Shown one piece after another: positions 10,840 through 20,332 of a stretch of DNA of 64,000 bases. The notes under the pieces are model-generated. The model was not told where the DNA came from and did not search any database. It saw nothing but the letters and a program-made list of their open reading frames with translations. The stretch's first letter is position 1. Each line of letters starts with the position of its first letter. Location: assembly GCA_037179335.1 (NCBI GenBank), contig JAKZHN010000036.1, forward strand, positions 1 through 64,000. The letters are read 5' to 3'. The translations under genes and the position numbers were made by a program. The DNA comes from Cyclaneusma minus (taxonomy: Eukaryota > Ascomycota > Leotiomycetes > Marthamycetales > Marthamycetaceae).

Positions 10840-13080
10840 ATATTTATTTTTATAATCCATGCCCAAATGCCTTTTATTTTGGCAGCTTTTTTATTATTAT
10901 TTATAAAGCTGAAGCTTTATTTTTGTCTTTTATAATATAGGCAATTGAGCGGGAGCTTTATTCTTATTTTTAAAAACTGGCGAAGCTGTATTTTTGTTTT
11001 TTTAAAACTGGCAAAACTGTGTTTTTAAAGCTGTAGTATCACACGGCTTAAATATCGGGTGCAGGAGTATTCCCTTATTTAGGAATACTATAGGCTTTTT
11101 ATGCTTTAATTTAGTAATAATATGCTATATTATATTATTTTGTAATAAAGTATTTCCAAACCATAATTAGCAGGCCGGGAATTTNTCCAACCACCATTCC
11201 AACCCCGCATTCTTCCATCATCAAGACAGCAGAAATCCCCGGCGTCGTCTCATCAGGCCGCGGCGCCTAGCAGGAACAGAAGCGGCGGGATCACTTCCCG
11301 TAGGACTGTACAGTGTAAGTGATTGTTCCAAAGTCACTACTTCGTTGTCGAAGCAGCCAATAGCTAGTAATTTATCCAAATCCCATGCTTAATTATTATA
11401 TATTTATTTTTATAATCCATGCCCAAATGCCTTTTATTTTGGCAGCTTTTTTATTATTATTTATAAAGCTGAAGCTTTATTTTTGTCTTTTATAATATAG
11501 GCAATTGAGCGGGAGCTTTATTCTTATTTTTAAAAACTGGCGAAGCTGTATTTTTGTTTTTTTAAAACTGGCAAAACTGTGTTTTTAAAGCTGTAGTATC
11601 ACACGGCTTAAATATCGGGTGCAGGAGTATTCCCTTATTTAGGAATACTATAGGCTTTTTATGCTTTAATTTAGTAATAATATGCTATATTATATTATTT
11701 TGTAATAAAGTATTTCCAAACCATAATTAGCAGGCCGGGAATTTAAATACCAATAAAACAAAAAACAATTTTTATAATATACAAAATACCAGAAAATAAA
11801 AGGCTATAAAAGCTATAAAAATAGCAAGCAAAAAAGCATTTAAATTAAAAATTAGGGCTTAAACTTTTAAATTAATTTAGCTAATAATTATTTTATTTTA
11901 TAATTTAATTTTATGAAATATAATTAAAAATTTGTTATTTTAATTATAATTAATTATTTTAAATAGCGCCTAAATAATATAGGCTAAAAAAAACTATAAA
12001 AATAGTTTTTTTTATTAAAGCTAATAAAAATATAAAAGGGGAAATAATTATTATATAGCTTAAATATTAAACATAAAAATATTCCCTTATTTAAAAATAT
12101 TACAGGCTTTTTATATTTTAGCTTAGCGATAATATATTGCATTATATTATTTCGTGATATATAAAAAGCAAATTTTAATATTTAAAACTAGCGCAATTTG
12201 CGCGGAATATTTTTAAAAATAGCGTATTTTTAAAAAGTAATAATTTTGGCTAGGGGCTTTAATATTATATTTAAAAAGCGTAAAAAAGGCTTATTATAAT
12301 GCGCTAGGCTAAATAAAAAGCAGAAAAAAGCTTAATAAATGCAGGAATTTAATAAAAGCCAGTTTTCTATTATATAAGGCAAAACAGGCCTTTCCCAAGC
12401 ATAAGATTTAAAGCAAAACGGATTTGCCTTAATAGCCACTAATAGAATTCCTTTAATATCCAATTTTAAAGCTTGCATAGGGCAGAATAGGCCTTTTCCA
12501 GGCAAAGGTGTTTTTTATTATTTTTGCCAATTTGTTGTTTTTAAATAAAAAATAAAAAATATATTGCGCAGCGGAGAAAATATAGCTGACGCGTTATTTA
12601 TTAATATTAAAAAATTCTTAAAAGCAAATTAAATCGATTAAAATAGGTATCGGAATTTGCGCAATTGCAACGCTGTATAATGGACGCAGAAATTTAATGT
12701 ATAGCCAATTTCAAAGCTGCGTAAAGCAAAACGGGCCTTTCCTAGGTATATTTTAAAGCAGAGCGAATTTGCCCCAATAGATATTGCAATTTCCTTAATA
12801 CTTAATTTTAAAGCTTGCATAGGATAGAACGGGCCTTTCCCAGGCATAAGTTTAAAGCAGGCGAATTGCCCCGGATATTTTTAGCACAAAGCTTTATAGG
12901 GCAGGACGGGCCTTTCCTAAGCAAAAATGCCTTTTTAATTTCCGATGGCTTGGCTGGCCAGCTGGAAATCTAATTGGTCTATGTAATAATAAAATTATAT
13001 TAATTAATATTGGATTTACTCGGGATCGAATAAGCAGTAATAAACGTTTGATTTAGATAATTTAATAATACTAAAAAAGG
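10840..13080. repeat. AT-rich, RIP-like decayed repeat block
   Basis: Composition changes abruptly from balanced to strongly A+T-rich, with dense TA and TTA/TAA runs, near 10,840, and returns to normal near 13,080. No open frame of useful length remains except a 69-codon minus-strand frame (12638-12847) inside the repeats. CpA and TpG look depleted and TpA enriched by eye, as expected where Repeat-Induced Point mutation has acted on a former transposon. The part 10626-11184 is repeated at 11186-11744 only because two contigs overlap. No LTR, transposase or reverse-transcriptase motif survives, so the source element cannot be named. Confidence 0.8.
12378..12922. repeat. Degenerate tandem units inside the AT block
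   Basis: Five copies of a unit centred on CGGGCCTTTCC, followed by an AAGCATAAG/TTTAAAG tract and GAATTTGCC, sit at about 12378, 12481, 12726, 12823 and 12900. Measured from the shared CGGGCC position the spacings are 103, 244, 98 and 77 bp. Between units a second conserved piece reads TTTTAAAGCTTGCATAG. Copies differ mostly by C/T and G/A changes, so this is an old minisatellite or repeated terminal region worn down by transitions. Confidence 0.6.
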
Positions 13081-13122
13081 AAGCTTGGCGCGATGCGGAA
13101 CTCCTTTATAAAGCTATTCCCA

Positions 13123-13143
13123 GTGGCTGCTTGAGGCAGCCAC
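13123..13143. repeat. Perfect 8-bp inverted repeat
   Basis: GTGGCTGC and GCAGCCAC form perfect arms around a 5-nt loop (TTGAG), just outside the right edge of the AT-rich block and about 140 bp beyond the end of the 157-aa minus-strand reading frame. It could be an element end or simply a stable hairpin. I see no T-run or other terminator feature. Confidence 0.4.
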
Positions 13144-13279
13144 ACTAGTCCCAATAATTATGATAAATGAGAGTGGGGCATGTGGAGGAGAGTCGGAAGG
13201 CCTGGAGAGGAGAAAGTCCTGGCTTGTCAGTTAATTTTCTGGTTTGCGACAAGCACCAGGTTCCAAATTCAAGACCGCG

Positions 13280-13818
13280 CTAAGCATTGAAATTCCGGAG
13301 CTGAAACAGCATCGCAGTAAGTAGGTACATTTGCTCAAATATTCGATTGCATGCTTCTCCAACCCTGACTTTAGCAGTCTCTGCTGTCATGTGCATACTT
13401 CTCCACCCCTGATTTTGAGACGTCATCTCTGCTGTCGAGGATTCCCGCCTTGGCGTATATAATCCATATCGCACTCGTGTAAAGCCTGGATTCCCTGTTT
13501 CCGATTCTACATCGCTTGCTTTCCTCTTCCTCCCCTCCCCAACCACAGCTCGATTGTCTTCCTTCTTAAGCTTATGCTCCTCATTTCTCTGAATACAGAT
13601 ACTCTAGTCAGCTTCGAACTGTTCTTCAGGACAACATGTGGTGGTTTTCTTACTACTGGCGCTAATACACGTAACACGGTCTCGGCCACTTTCCTATCTC
13701 CAACCATCCAGTATTGTAGCATGAGACTGGCCATGACTCGTCTGAGGTCCCGTTGGTGTGCGTTGCTGATGGCTTGGTATGCTTCGCGGATGGCGTCGGG
13801 GGGATTTCTATCTGTCAT
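13280..13818 (-). CDS. Hypothetical protein, two exons, 157 aa
   Basis: Unrecognised. Exon 1 is 13654-13818 (ATG at 13818) and exon 2 is 13280-13588, joined across a 65-nt intron (13589-13653). The intron has donor GTAAGA, a CTGAC branch site and acceptor TTCAG, and the join keeps the reading frame. The N-terminus is helical and charged (about 1-55, with QRDLRRVMASLMLQYW). The middle has a basic stretch GEGRKRKASD that could be a nuclear localisation signal. The C-terminus ends in hydrophobic residues. No catalytic or metal-binding motif is visible. The gene sits alone between the AT-rich repeat block and a long gene-poor stretch, so its expression is uncertain. The last exon could contain a further intron. 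Confidence 0.45.
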
Positions 13819-15238
13819 TTTTGTGACTTTTGTTGTATACGGCGATAGATTTGGATGGTGGTGATTGGTGAGTAGGTGCTTGGGACTTGTGGCTGTGTAA
13901 GATGGAGGAGGATAGGGGAGCGGTTTTTAGATATAACTACGCTTGCTGCCTCGTGCTATTATTGTTGGTTGTCAGTGGGCAGCGGAGTGTACGTCCGAGT
14001 CTTCATGTGTGTGCCAGTAAATAACAGTGCCGCGTGCTCCTCGACTCCCACTAGGTTTTGTGGCGCCTATAAGGCGCTTATAGAAGGGCACTATTGGCAA
14101 CTTAGCGCAGAGTAACGACATTTCATTGATAGGTGAGAAGTCAGAAGTCCCTTAGTCTCGTAGGCATCCTAGAAGCCTGGCTCCTGATCGGGACGCTTCT
14201 AGTCACACACATCTACCTTTTCTCGACCACTCTCAGAACTCAGCAAGTCCCGAGATGTCCGAAGTCAAACATTGAAGGATGCAGATCCCTACACATCCCC
14301 TGCCTTGTGCCTTGTATTCTAGGCACCTGCACTTTCAAGCCAGTCAGATTGCTGCGTGCTCTTATATCATTGTGAGTAACTTTGGTATTGTGCTGCGAAC
14401 TTTAAAGCCTTCAACTTCGCAATCATACATGTACCTCTGAGCTCAAAGTCAATTGCAGCCTTTATATGCGAGCTTAAAGCTATTTTGCATTCCCGTCTCG
14501 AGCTGCAGGCTTGGCTGCGTAAGGCTTTTCTAAGCTGCAGATGTGGTAGTAGTTTTGAGCTGTCAAAGGTTTTATTGGTTACAGGTTTGAAGCCAACTCC
14601 AGTTGTAGGACTGAAATCCCTTAGGCCGCTTAAACCTAATATCAGCTACCAAAACCAGAAGCAAGAATGGGAAAAGAGCGAGACTTCAACATTTGGAAAG
14701 CGAGGACAAGAAAGTCTGCTCTTTGACTGGCTTCAACTGTTGAAAGTAAACCATGTCTAAATCATAAGGCAGGGTATATGCGGGGCATTTTAAGGTATGT
14801 GGGGGAATCTAAAATCGAAGAGTCAAAGGCGGGGGGCCGGAAGCCTCAATGTCGACTTGAATTATTTGAGTGCGTCCAGGGAACTGGGTAGGATCTAACG
14901 GCCAGTCTAGATTTTGGGGAAGCCAAGATAAATTGCCTGTCAAGGATCGCTATAACCTTCTATGCTTATATGAGATCTCTAAGCAGAGACTTTTTACAGA
15001 CTACGGCAAATCCGAAACCATTTCACAAAGCCAAATGAGCATGCCTCAGTACAAACTTCAGCAAAGACTGCACCAAGGCGCGCAAAAAAGGAATATAGAG
15101 AGAAAGGGGCTGGCTTATCGTTTTCAATCAAAGGTACCCACGTGGTACCGCACGGCAGGCGCATGCCTGTGAGTACCGAACCTTATTATGACTTGCATTA
15201 ATACTTTAGGACCGTACCCTCCCGGGCCTCCCGGAGAA
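13819..15238. other. Gene-poor stretch, nothing supported
   Basis: About 1.4 kb with only short, unrelated open frames on either strand (longest about 100 codons near 14870-15172). None has a recognisable motif, plausible splice sites or protein-like composition. It probably contains old repeat debris. Confidence 0.4.
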
Positions 15239-16237
15239 GCCTAAAGTCGACGTGCAACAAAATGTGTGAGTCGGATTTAGAGGTGGTCTGTGGACTGTGA
15301 TTCGCACTCGTTTATACTTTTGTAGCAAACCGGTTTCAGGCTTCAACTTTATCGCCGCAGGGACTTGAAACTAGCCAGCGGTGTATTATGCCTAGAGTGA
15401 TGACGTGCTCGTGGTGGCGATTCATCTGTACATCTCACACCTAGTGACCTTGACCCTTCGAAAAACTAGAGATCGCATTACCCCTAGGGACTAAGTATAT
15501 CCCCAGTAAATTGAAAATATTTCGAGCGCTTATAGACATCAATAATATTTAGGAAACTGTTTAATAATCAATAGCATTTCAAGTAATTAAAATACTCTCA
15601 AGCCATAGCCAAACTAGCGCATAAGAACTGCCAGGACGGATATCAATGTATGTTTAATCTACGGCACTCAGACCCTACCCAGGCCCGGCAATGCCGCAAT
15701 AAAACTATATGCCAGAACTCACAGTCCCTTCCGGAGACCTAGGGCCCTAGAGCCAATGCGCAACAAAACCTGCAATCGAAACTCGGAATGCGATCACGTG
15801 ATTCCGAATTAGGGGCTGGCAGGCAGGACTGGTTTTGAGGGCCTTCGGCGCCTCGTATGTCATTGAGCGGACCTAAAAACAGCTCCTATAGTAAGCAAGT
15901 TGGACTGGCGCCCTATTCTAGCTTTGCAAAGCTTTGAATCAAGCGGCAAAAGGCGTAAAAAAGGCCTATGCCTTTAACCAATGAAATTGTATTGGGCTGC
16001 GCCCTATACGAGATACGAAATAAAAGCTTATCACAACGCTATGCCGTTTTTGGTCCTGTTTTCGGATTTCCGCTTATCCCACGTAATTTTGCACTCGAAA
16101 GCCCCCCTCAGCGTTTTTTGCCCTCAGATCGGGGGGGGGGGTCGCGCCGCTGGGCCCGAAAATAGCCGAAGGCTAAAGGTAAACCATGAGCTTACGCTCA
16201 ATGGCATTTGACGTTTTGTTGCACATCGGGTTTAGGC
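15239..16237. mobile_element. Candidate non-autonomous element with 27-bp terminal inverted repeats
   Basis: The sequence at 15239-15265 and the reverse complement of 16211-16237 match at 23 of 27 positions. Both begin GCCTAAA and share GTGCAACAAAA. A third, weaker copy of the same end lies inside at about 15745-15769 in the left-end orientation, suggesting nesting or an internal partial copy. The roughly 1-kb interior has no transposase-like frame. It contains an 11-G homopolymer at 16131-16141. No clear target-site duplication is visible next to the ends. The same core, GATGTGCAACAAAAC, occurs elsewhere in the window (33479, 33585, 41051, 61473). Confidence 0.5.
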
Positions 16238-16948
16238 TGCATCGAGACCATAGGGGTTGTTTACTTGTTTACTGCAGTAGGGTGTAATCCGTTGTATTCA
16301 GCTATAGAAGGAAAAGGAGAAGGGGAGCGCAGGGATAGAGTTTAAGGCTCTACCCTTCTACGGCTCCGCTTCGATACTGCTAGCGCAAAGACACGTGCCC
16401 TGAGCACGTGCACGTCCCAGCACACAGTCTTGTAGATGGCCGGGGGGCAGTGCCTCGCAGGGCCTTTAGGGGACCACAGAACCTAGAGGGTACTACCTGT
16501 GCCTGATTGAATAGGGAGTGGGAAACTCAAAAACTCAAAAACTTGAAGCCTTTTAGATACCTTACGTTATAAGTAGATTTGATACGCACTAGTGACACTA
16601 TTTGAATTATAACTTAGCCCAACTTGATACGCCTTAATTTAAGTTATAACTCAAGTTAATTGACTCTAGATCAGTGATTCACCATCGAGTTTTCCGTACC
16701 ATGTGCTTGTTGGACACATAGTCACGTGACCTTGAAACTGCCAACCCTGATGTCAACGACGAAAGACCTATGTTAATGGCCATGGAATAGCCTCAAACAC
16801 CTTCGCTATGCATATCGTTCCAAGTCTTGCATCCCAACCACACCGTATCGGCAAGCCATCCCCCAAGTATGTGCAAGCAATCTCCCAAACCTCTTTTTCG
16901 CCATCCCCCATCTCCACATACCCTCTGGCCCCAATCACACAACCCACA
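16238..16948. other. Gene-free stretch with possible retroelement remnant and inverted AT repeat
   Basis: No supported gene. The part 16240-16500 has the mixed, CT- and GA-rich look of a decayed element end, but I cannot pair it with a second copy. Around 16606-16650 an imperfect inverted repeat occurs (ATTATAACTTA facing TAAGTTATAAC). The remainder is downstream of the transporter gene on the minus strand. Confidence 0.3.
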
Positions 16949-19202
16949 TCACTGCCCCAACCCCGGCCACAACAACTTGCGCCTCCAAAGCGCCCTCATC
17001 TGCATCCCAAAAACAAAGCACCACATCGCCACCACCATGACCGCCATAGTAGTCCCAACCACATTAAGCGCATGACAATCAAAGCTGTTCCCAATTGCCA
17101 GCGTCGCCGTAACCAATGCTGAGTTCGGAAACACGAAGGAATACCACGGCATCACAAAGCGTACGGTCTTCGAAGGGGCACGCTGTTTCTTTTTGCGAAA
17201 GATGACTGTGCCGTTGGCGCCGACGCTGACGATGAAGAACCAGATGCATAGGCCCCAGAGCCAGACACCAAGGAGGTCGGAGAGAAGCTTGAGGTTGGAG
17301 GGCGCGTGGATGTTGCCGAAATAGCCGCCGGGGAGGATGCGGGCTACTTGGTTGCCCTGCAGTGAAGGTTAGCGACACTCAGGGGGGTGGGGGCTGTGGT
17401 GGTAGTGGGGGTGAAAAAAAGTCTAGGCACCCACTGGGGGTAGTAAGCTGCGAGACCGGGGATTTTGAAGTTGAACCACGTCACTGGAGCAGTACCAAAC
17501 TGTTGGAGTCGAGCCAAATTATTGGAGCTGATCCAAGGCAACATATACAACTCAACTACTGGGTCAATCCAGGCCGCCGCGGTCTTGGGGGAGCCACAAA
17601 AGAGTTTCGACGGTGAGAGTGCTGAGGGTGCATAGACATTTTTCACCGCCGTTTTTTGAGGGATGTTCTTTTCTTTATCAACGTACCAAGCCTACAAGTC
17701 CAGCAACGGTGAAGCCCGACGGACCAACTGATATAAACTGCGTGAGATGTCTTAGTAACATATTAGGAGGAGGAGGGGGATCAGGAACTATAGCAAAGGG
17801 GTACGAAGAATCGGTACACTTGGTGGAAGTAGATACGGGAGAGATGGATTTAGATAAAGTAGATTCAATGCGTACCATACCAGGCCGTCCTACTGTCGCA
17901 GGAAGCTTCTGCGTCATGAGCCGGTAGATGAAAGCACCGTATATCATCATGCTGACCATGAACCCGGTACCCTGGAGAGAGATGGCTCCGAATAGCATGG
18001 CGATGCCGTTGATGCGTTTTGTGACTTCGCTATCGGGGAGAGATTTGATGAGGTTTGTGGCGAAGGGCGCGGTGAGAAGCAGTGGGTAGGCGGGAAAGAT
18101 CCAGATTGGTGTCATTTCGTTGATAGGGAATTGTCTGCGTGTTCATTAGTAGAGAACTTTTGTTGTTGGGAGGTCAGAAAATACTGTGAACTCCATAACA
18201 ACAAGTAATCCCCGGTGCTGAAGAGCATGGACAAGCCAGAGTATATCCAGAAGAGAACCTCCATGGTCTCTTGCAACCACGTCCCAGCGTTTGGGATGCC
18301 ATATTGGCAGATGTTCGTCAGAATGGTACCGATCCTTAAGAATTGTCAATTACATCCATCGAGAAGTCCTAAAATCAAACTCACGATACCATCTAATACG
18401 CAAAAGTAAGCGGGTTTCAATAGGTTTGTGTGGGATGGGAGACCACCTACAAAAGCTGGGAAGAATATGCTCTCCTTTGCACTCGAGAAGGAATGTGTCA
18501 AAGAACCGGGATGCAGATAGAACCGTAGTATCATCATGATAGAAACAAGCACGAACAAGAACAGATTGAAGATGAAGAAGGCAATGCCGATGTCAGTGAG
18601 CCAGTCGGACTTGAAAGGGACTATGACGAAAGTTTAGAAAAGCACCTTAATGTTGATAGTAGAGGCAACGTACTGGCATGAATAACATTGGCTACTCCTC
18701 CGGTGCCCTGCGAATTGATCATTAATATGGGAATCGAAGACGAAAAAGCAGGTTATTGCACACCATTGTCTACAGACGGATCGGTTAGCGTAGGTCATAT
18801 TGGTATCGCATTTATGTTGTGTACCATTAGGAACCAGTGCCATGTACAGCAGCCGATTCTATCTCTCAGTCCAACCTGTCCATCAGGTGTGCTGTTTCTC
18901 CTTCCCTCCCTATCATGCAATGCTGTCGTGCTCGTAGGATCCTCGGTGTCTTTCGTGCAGTCACTCCCCACGATCTTTCTCCGAGTAGTGCAGTTAAAGC
19001 ATCCATCGCCAGCCACACTATCTGCTACAGCTGTCGAAATTGCCGAGCCCATCATAAAACGCTCCACCTCTCCGTCCGGAGTGACGACAAGGCTGGGGCC
19101 CTCCCTGTCAATCAAGTTCGGCTGGATCAAGCCTGGAGTGCTGGGTCCGGGACTGTAGTAGCCATTTTCAGGCATCTCATTCTCAGGAAGTTCCAACCTC
19201 AT
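16949..19202 (-). CDS. TDT-family (malic acid / sulfite type) membrane transporter, 8 exons
   Basis: Predicted 485-aa integral membrane carrier of the tellurite-resistance/dicarboxylate (TDT, SLAC1-like) family, which in fungi exports sulfite or moves malate across the plasma membrane. Exons: 18825-19202, 18674-18707, 18451-18620, 18385-18392, 18185-18334, 17876-18134, 17687-17737, 16949-17356. The lengths sum to 1458 nt and keep frame at every join. Family marks are GTGGVANVIHAIPF after helix 1, DWLTDIGIAFF, the hallmark MTPIWIFPAYPLL, GPSGFTVAGLVGL and GVWLWGLCIWFF. The N-terminal cytosolic tail is long (about 115 aa) and lacks motifs. The 8-nt exon has strong GT-AG sites on both sides, and the residues it supplies (MVS) fit the family's VVS at that place. 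The last intron (17357-17686) is unusually long at 330 nt. Substrate cannot be told from sequence. An upstream start at 19289 is also open. Confidence 0.85.
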
Positions 19203-19456
19203 GGCGGTACGTAGGCGCCGGCCATCCAGTTGGTGTGGCTGGCATTGTTCGGCAGCATCGTCGGATCGTACAGGTAGCCTAGCTGACATTTTGCCCAGAT
19301 GCCTTCCTCGGGGGGCCGGACATACAGCTTGCTAATGGCGTACAGGACGAGCAGGAAGAAGGGCTCGAGGGTTGCCAGGGCGTAGCTGAAGTTGACGAGG
19401 GTGGTGATGAAGATGATGAGGTTGAGGACGAGCGAGCCGAAATTGTGGAGAGCCAT
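19199..19456 (-). CDS. Small membrane protein, 85 aa, overlapping the transporter start
   Basis: Unrecognised open frame whose N-terminal half is hydrophobic (two likely membrane segments, about residues 8-28 and 30-45), followed by a short polar tail with an NNAS glycosylation-type site. Its TGA stop overlaps the ATG of the downstream transporter as ATGA (19199-19202). If both are translated from one transcript this would be a bicistronic arrangement, rare in fungi. Otherwise the frame may be fortuitous or may belong to a differently spliced 5' exon. Codon use appears gene-like but I cannot confirm expression. Confidence 0.35.
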   Translation of the reverse strand: MALHNFGSLVLNLIIFITTLVNFSYALATLEPFFLLVLYAISKLYVRPPEEGIWAKCQLGYLYDPTMLPNNASHTNWMAGAYVPP

Positions 19457-20332
19457 GGCTTCGGTTTTAAGAGTGGGGAAAGTGCTCGAAGCGCTATGTT
19501 CGTCTTTGTCGGCAGGCGCCTAATTGAGTTCATGGAAATCTTGAATTCGCAGCGCTGAGTCGGCAGCCTCCCGATATGGGCTTCGGGGGCACCCTACTCG
19601 AGCCTCTGACGCTGTGTGGACGAGAGGCGCCGGTCGACGGACTGGCACTTGTCGGGATGAAGCCAAAACTCCGCTGCGTCGAGTGTTAGCAGCGGAAGGC
19701 GGGCGTTGCTGGTGGCCGAGTGAAAGGAGCTTTAAGCAGGCTGAGCGAGTCCGGCTTCAAACCTGATAACACTCATGGCGCGCCAAGACGCGGTCGATAA
19801 GATAGCGCTGAACCTTGAAAGACAGCCGCGCTCCTGGTGCGCCAATGAGCCAATGAGACTCGCCTCTGGGTGCATACCGACTGAATGGGTGTCCCCCGCA
19901 TTCACTGCAGAAATATTTAGTCACACTTGAGTTCAATGCAATAAGCAAGCACTTCAAACGAATTTTACGAAATCGAGATTGATCTGAAGGCGGTAAAGAC
20001 TGGTGTCTGGGTACCTAGGCATTCGGTGCTGTTTACAAAATAAGAATGAGCACCGATGACAACGGGCCTCATCCTCAGTGACTTATCCCTTATTACGAAA
20101 CGCCACCATTTGACACTTGTGTTGGCATGTGTTTTTAAACAGTCTTGCATTCAATGCATCATTTACTCGAAAGTCTCAATCACCAAGACAGCACCGACAT
20201 ATATGTACACAAGAAGCTCCCAAATCTCGCCCGCGACTAATCCAACAAATGAAAGCAACCTAGTCTCAGGACCGTATCATCGATACACTTCCACCAAACA
20301 AATATCCAACAATAAGATATTTAGATGGCTAT
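19457..20332. other. Intergenic, no supported gene
   Basis: Lies between the small membrane ORF and the 3' end of the LPMO-like gene. A 66-codon minus-strand frame at 19757-19957 contains FCSECGGHPFSRY, which faintly resembles the cysteine pairs of glutathione-dependent formaldehyde-activating enzymes. It is too short to call and might be a remnant. Confidence 0.3.

Larger units (their letters stand above)
557..11744. repeat. Twelve contig-end overlaps joined by single N (assembly artefact)
   Basis: Each N is followed by sequence that repeats what precedes it. Pairs (first copy = second copy): 557-1102 = 1104-1649; 1453-2004 = 2006-2557; 2220-2764 = 2766-3310; 3179-3720 = 3722-4263; 3850-4415 = 4417-4982; 4833-5384 = 5386-5937; 5637-6199 = 6201-6763; 6834-7396 = 7398-7960; 7526-8075 = 8077-8626; 8081-8648 = 8650-9217; 9532-10075 = 10077-10620; 10626-11184 = 11186-11744. 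Overlap lengths are 542-568 bp. The copies are nearly identical, with rare substitutions (1517/2070, 1657/2210, 1873/2426, 6961/7525). Each first copy ends, and each second copy begins, exactly at the N, so these are unmerged contig ends and not biological duplications. Any gene or repeat count made on this stretch without collapsing the pairs is inflated. Confidence 0.95.

Noticed and set aside
1..11744. Tandem segmental duplications or a novel nested repeat system
   Set aside because: Each repeat boundary falls exactly on an N and each pair overlaps in order, which is how unmerged contig ends look.
13280..13344. CRISPR-like or operon organisation in the gene-poor stretch
   Set aside because: No regularly spaced direct repeats, and all genes are eukaryotic with introns.
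19757..19957. Glutathione-dependent formaldehyde-activating enzyme fragment
   Set aside because: Only one CxxC-like stretch in 66 codons, no upstream or downstream continuation.
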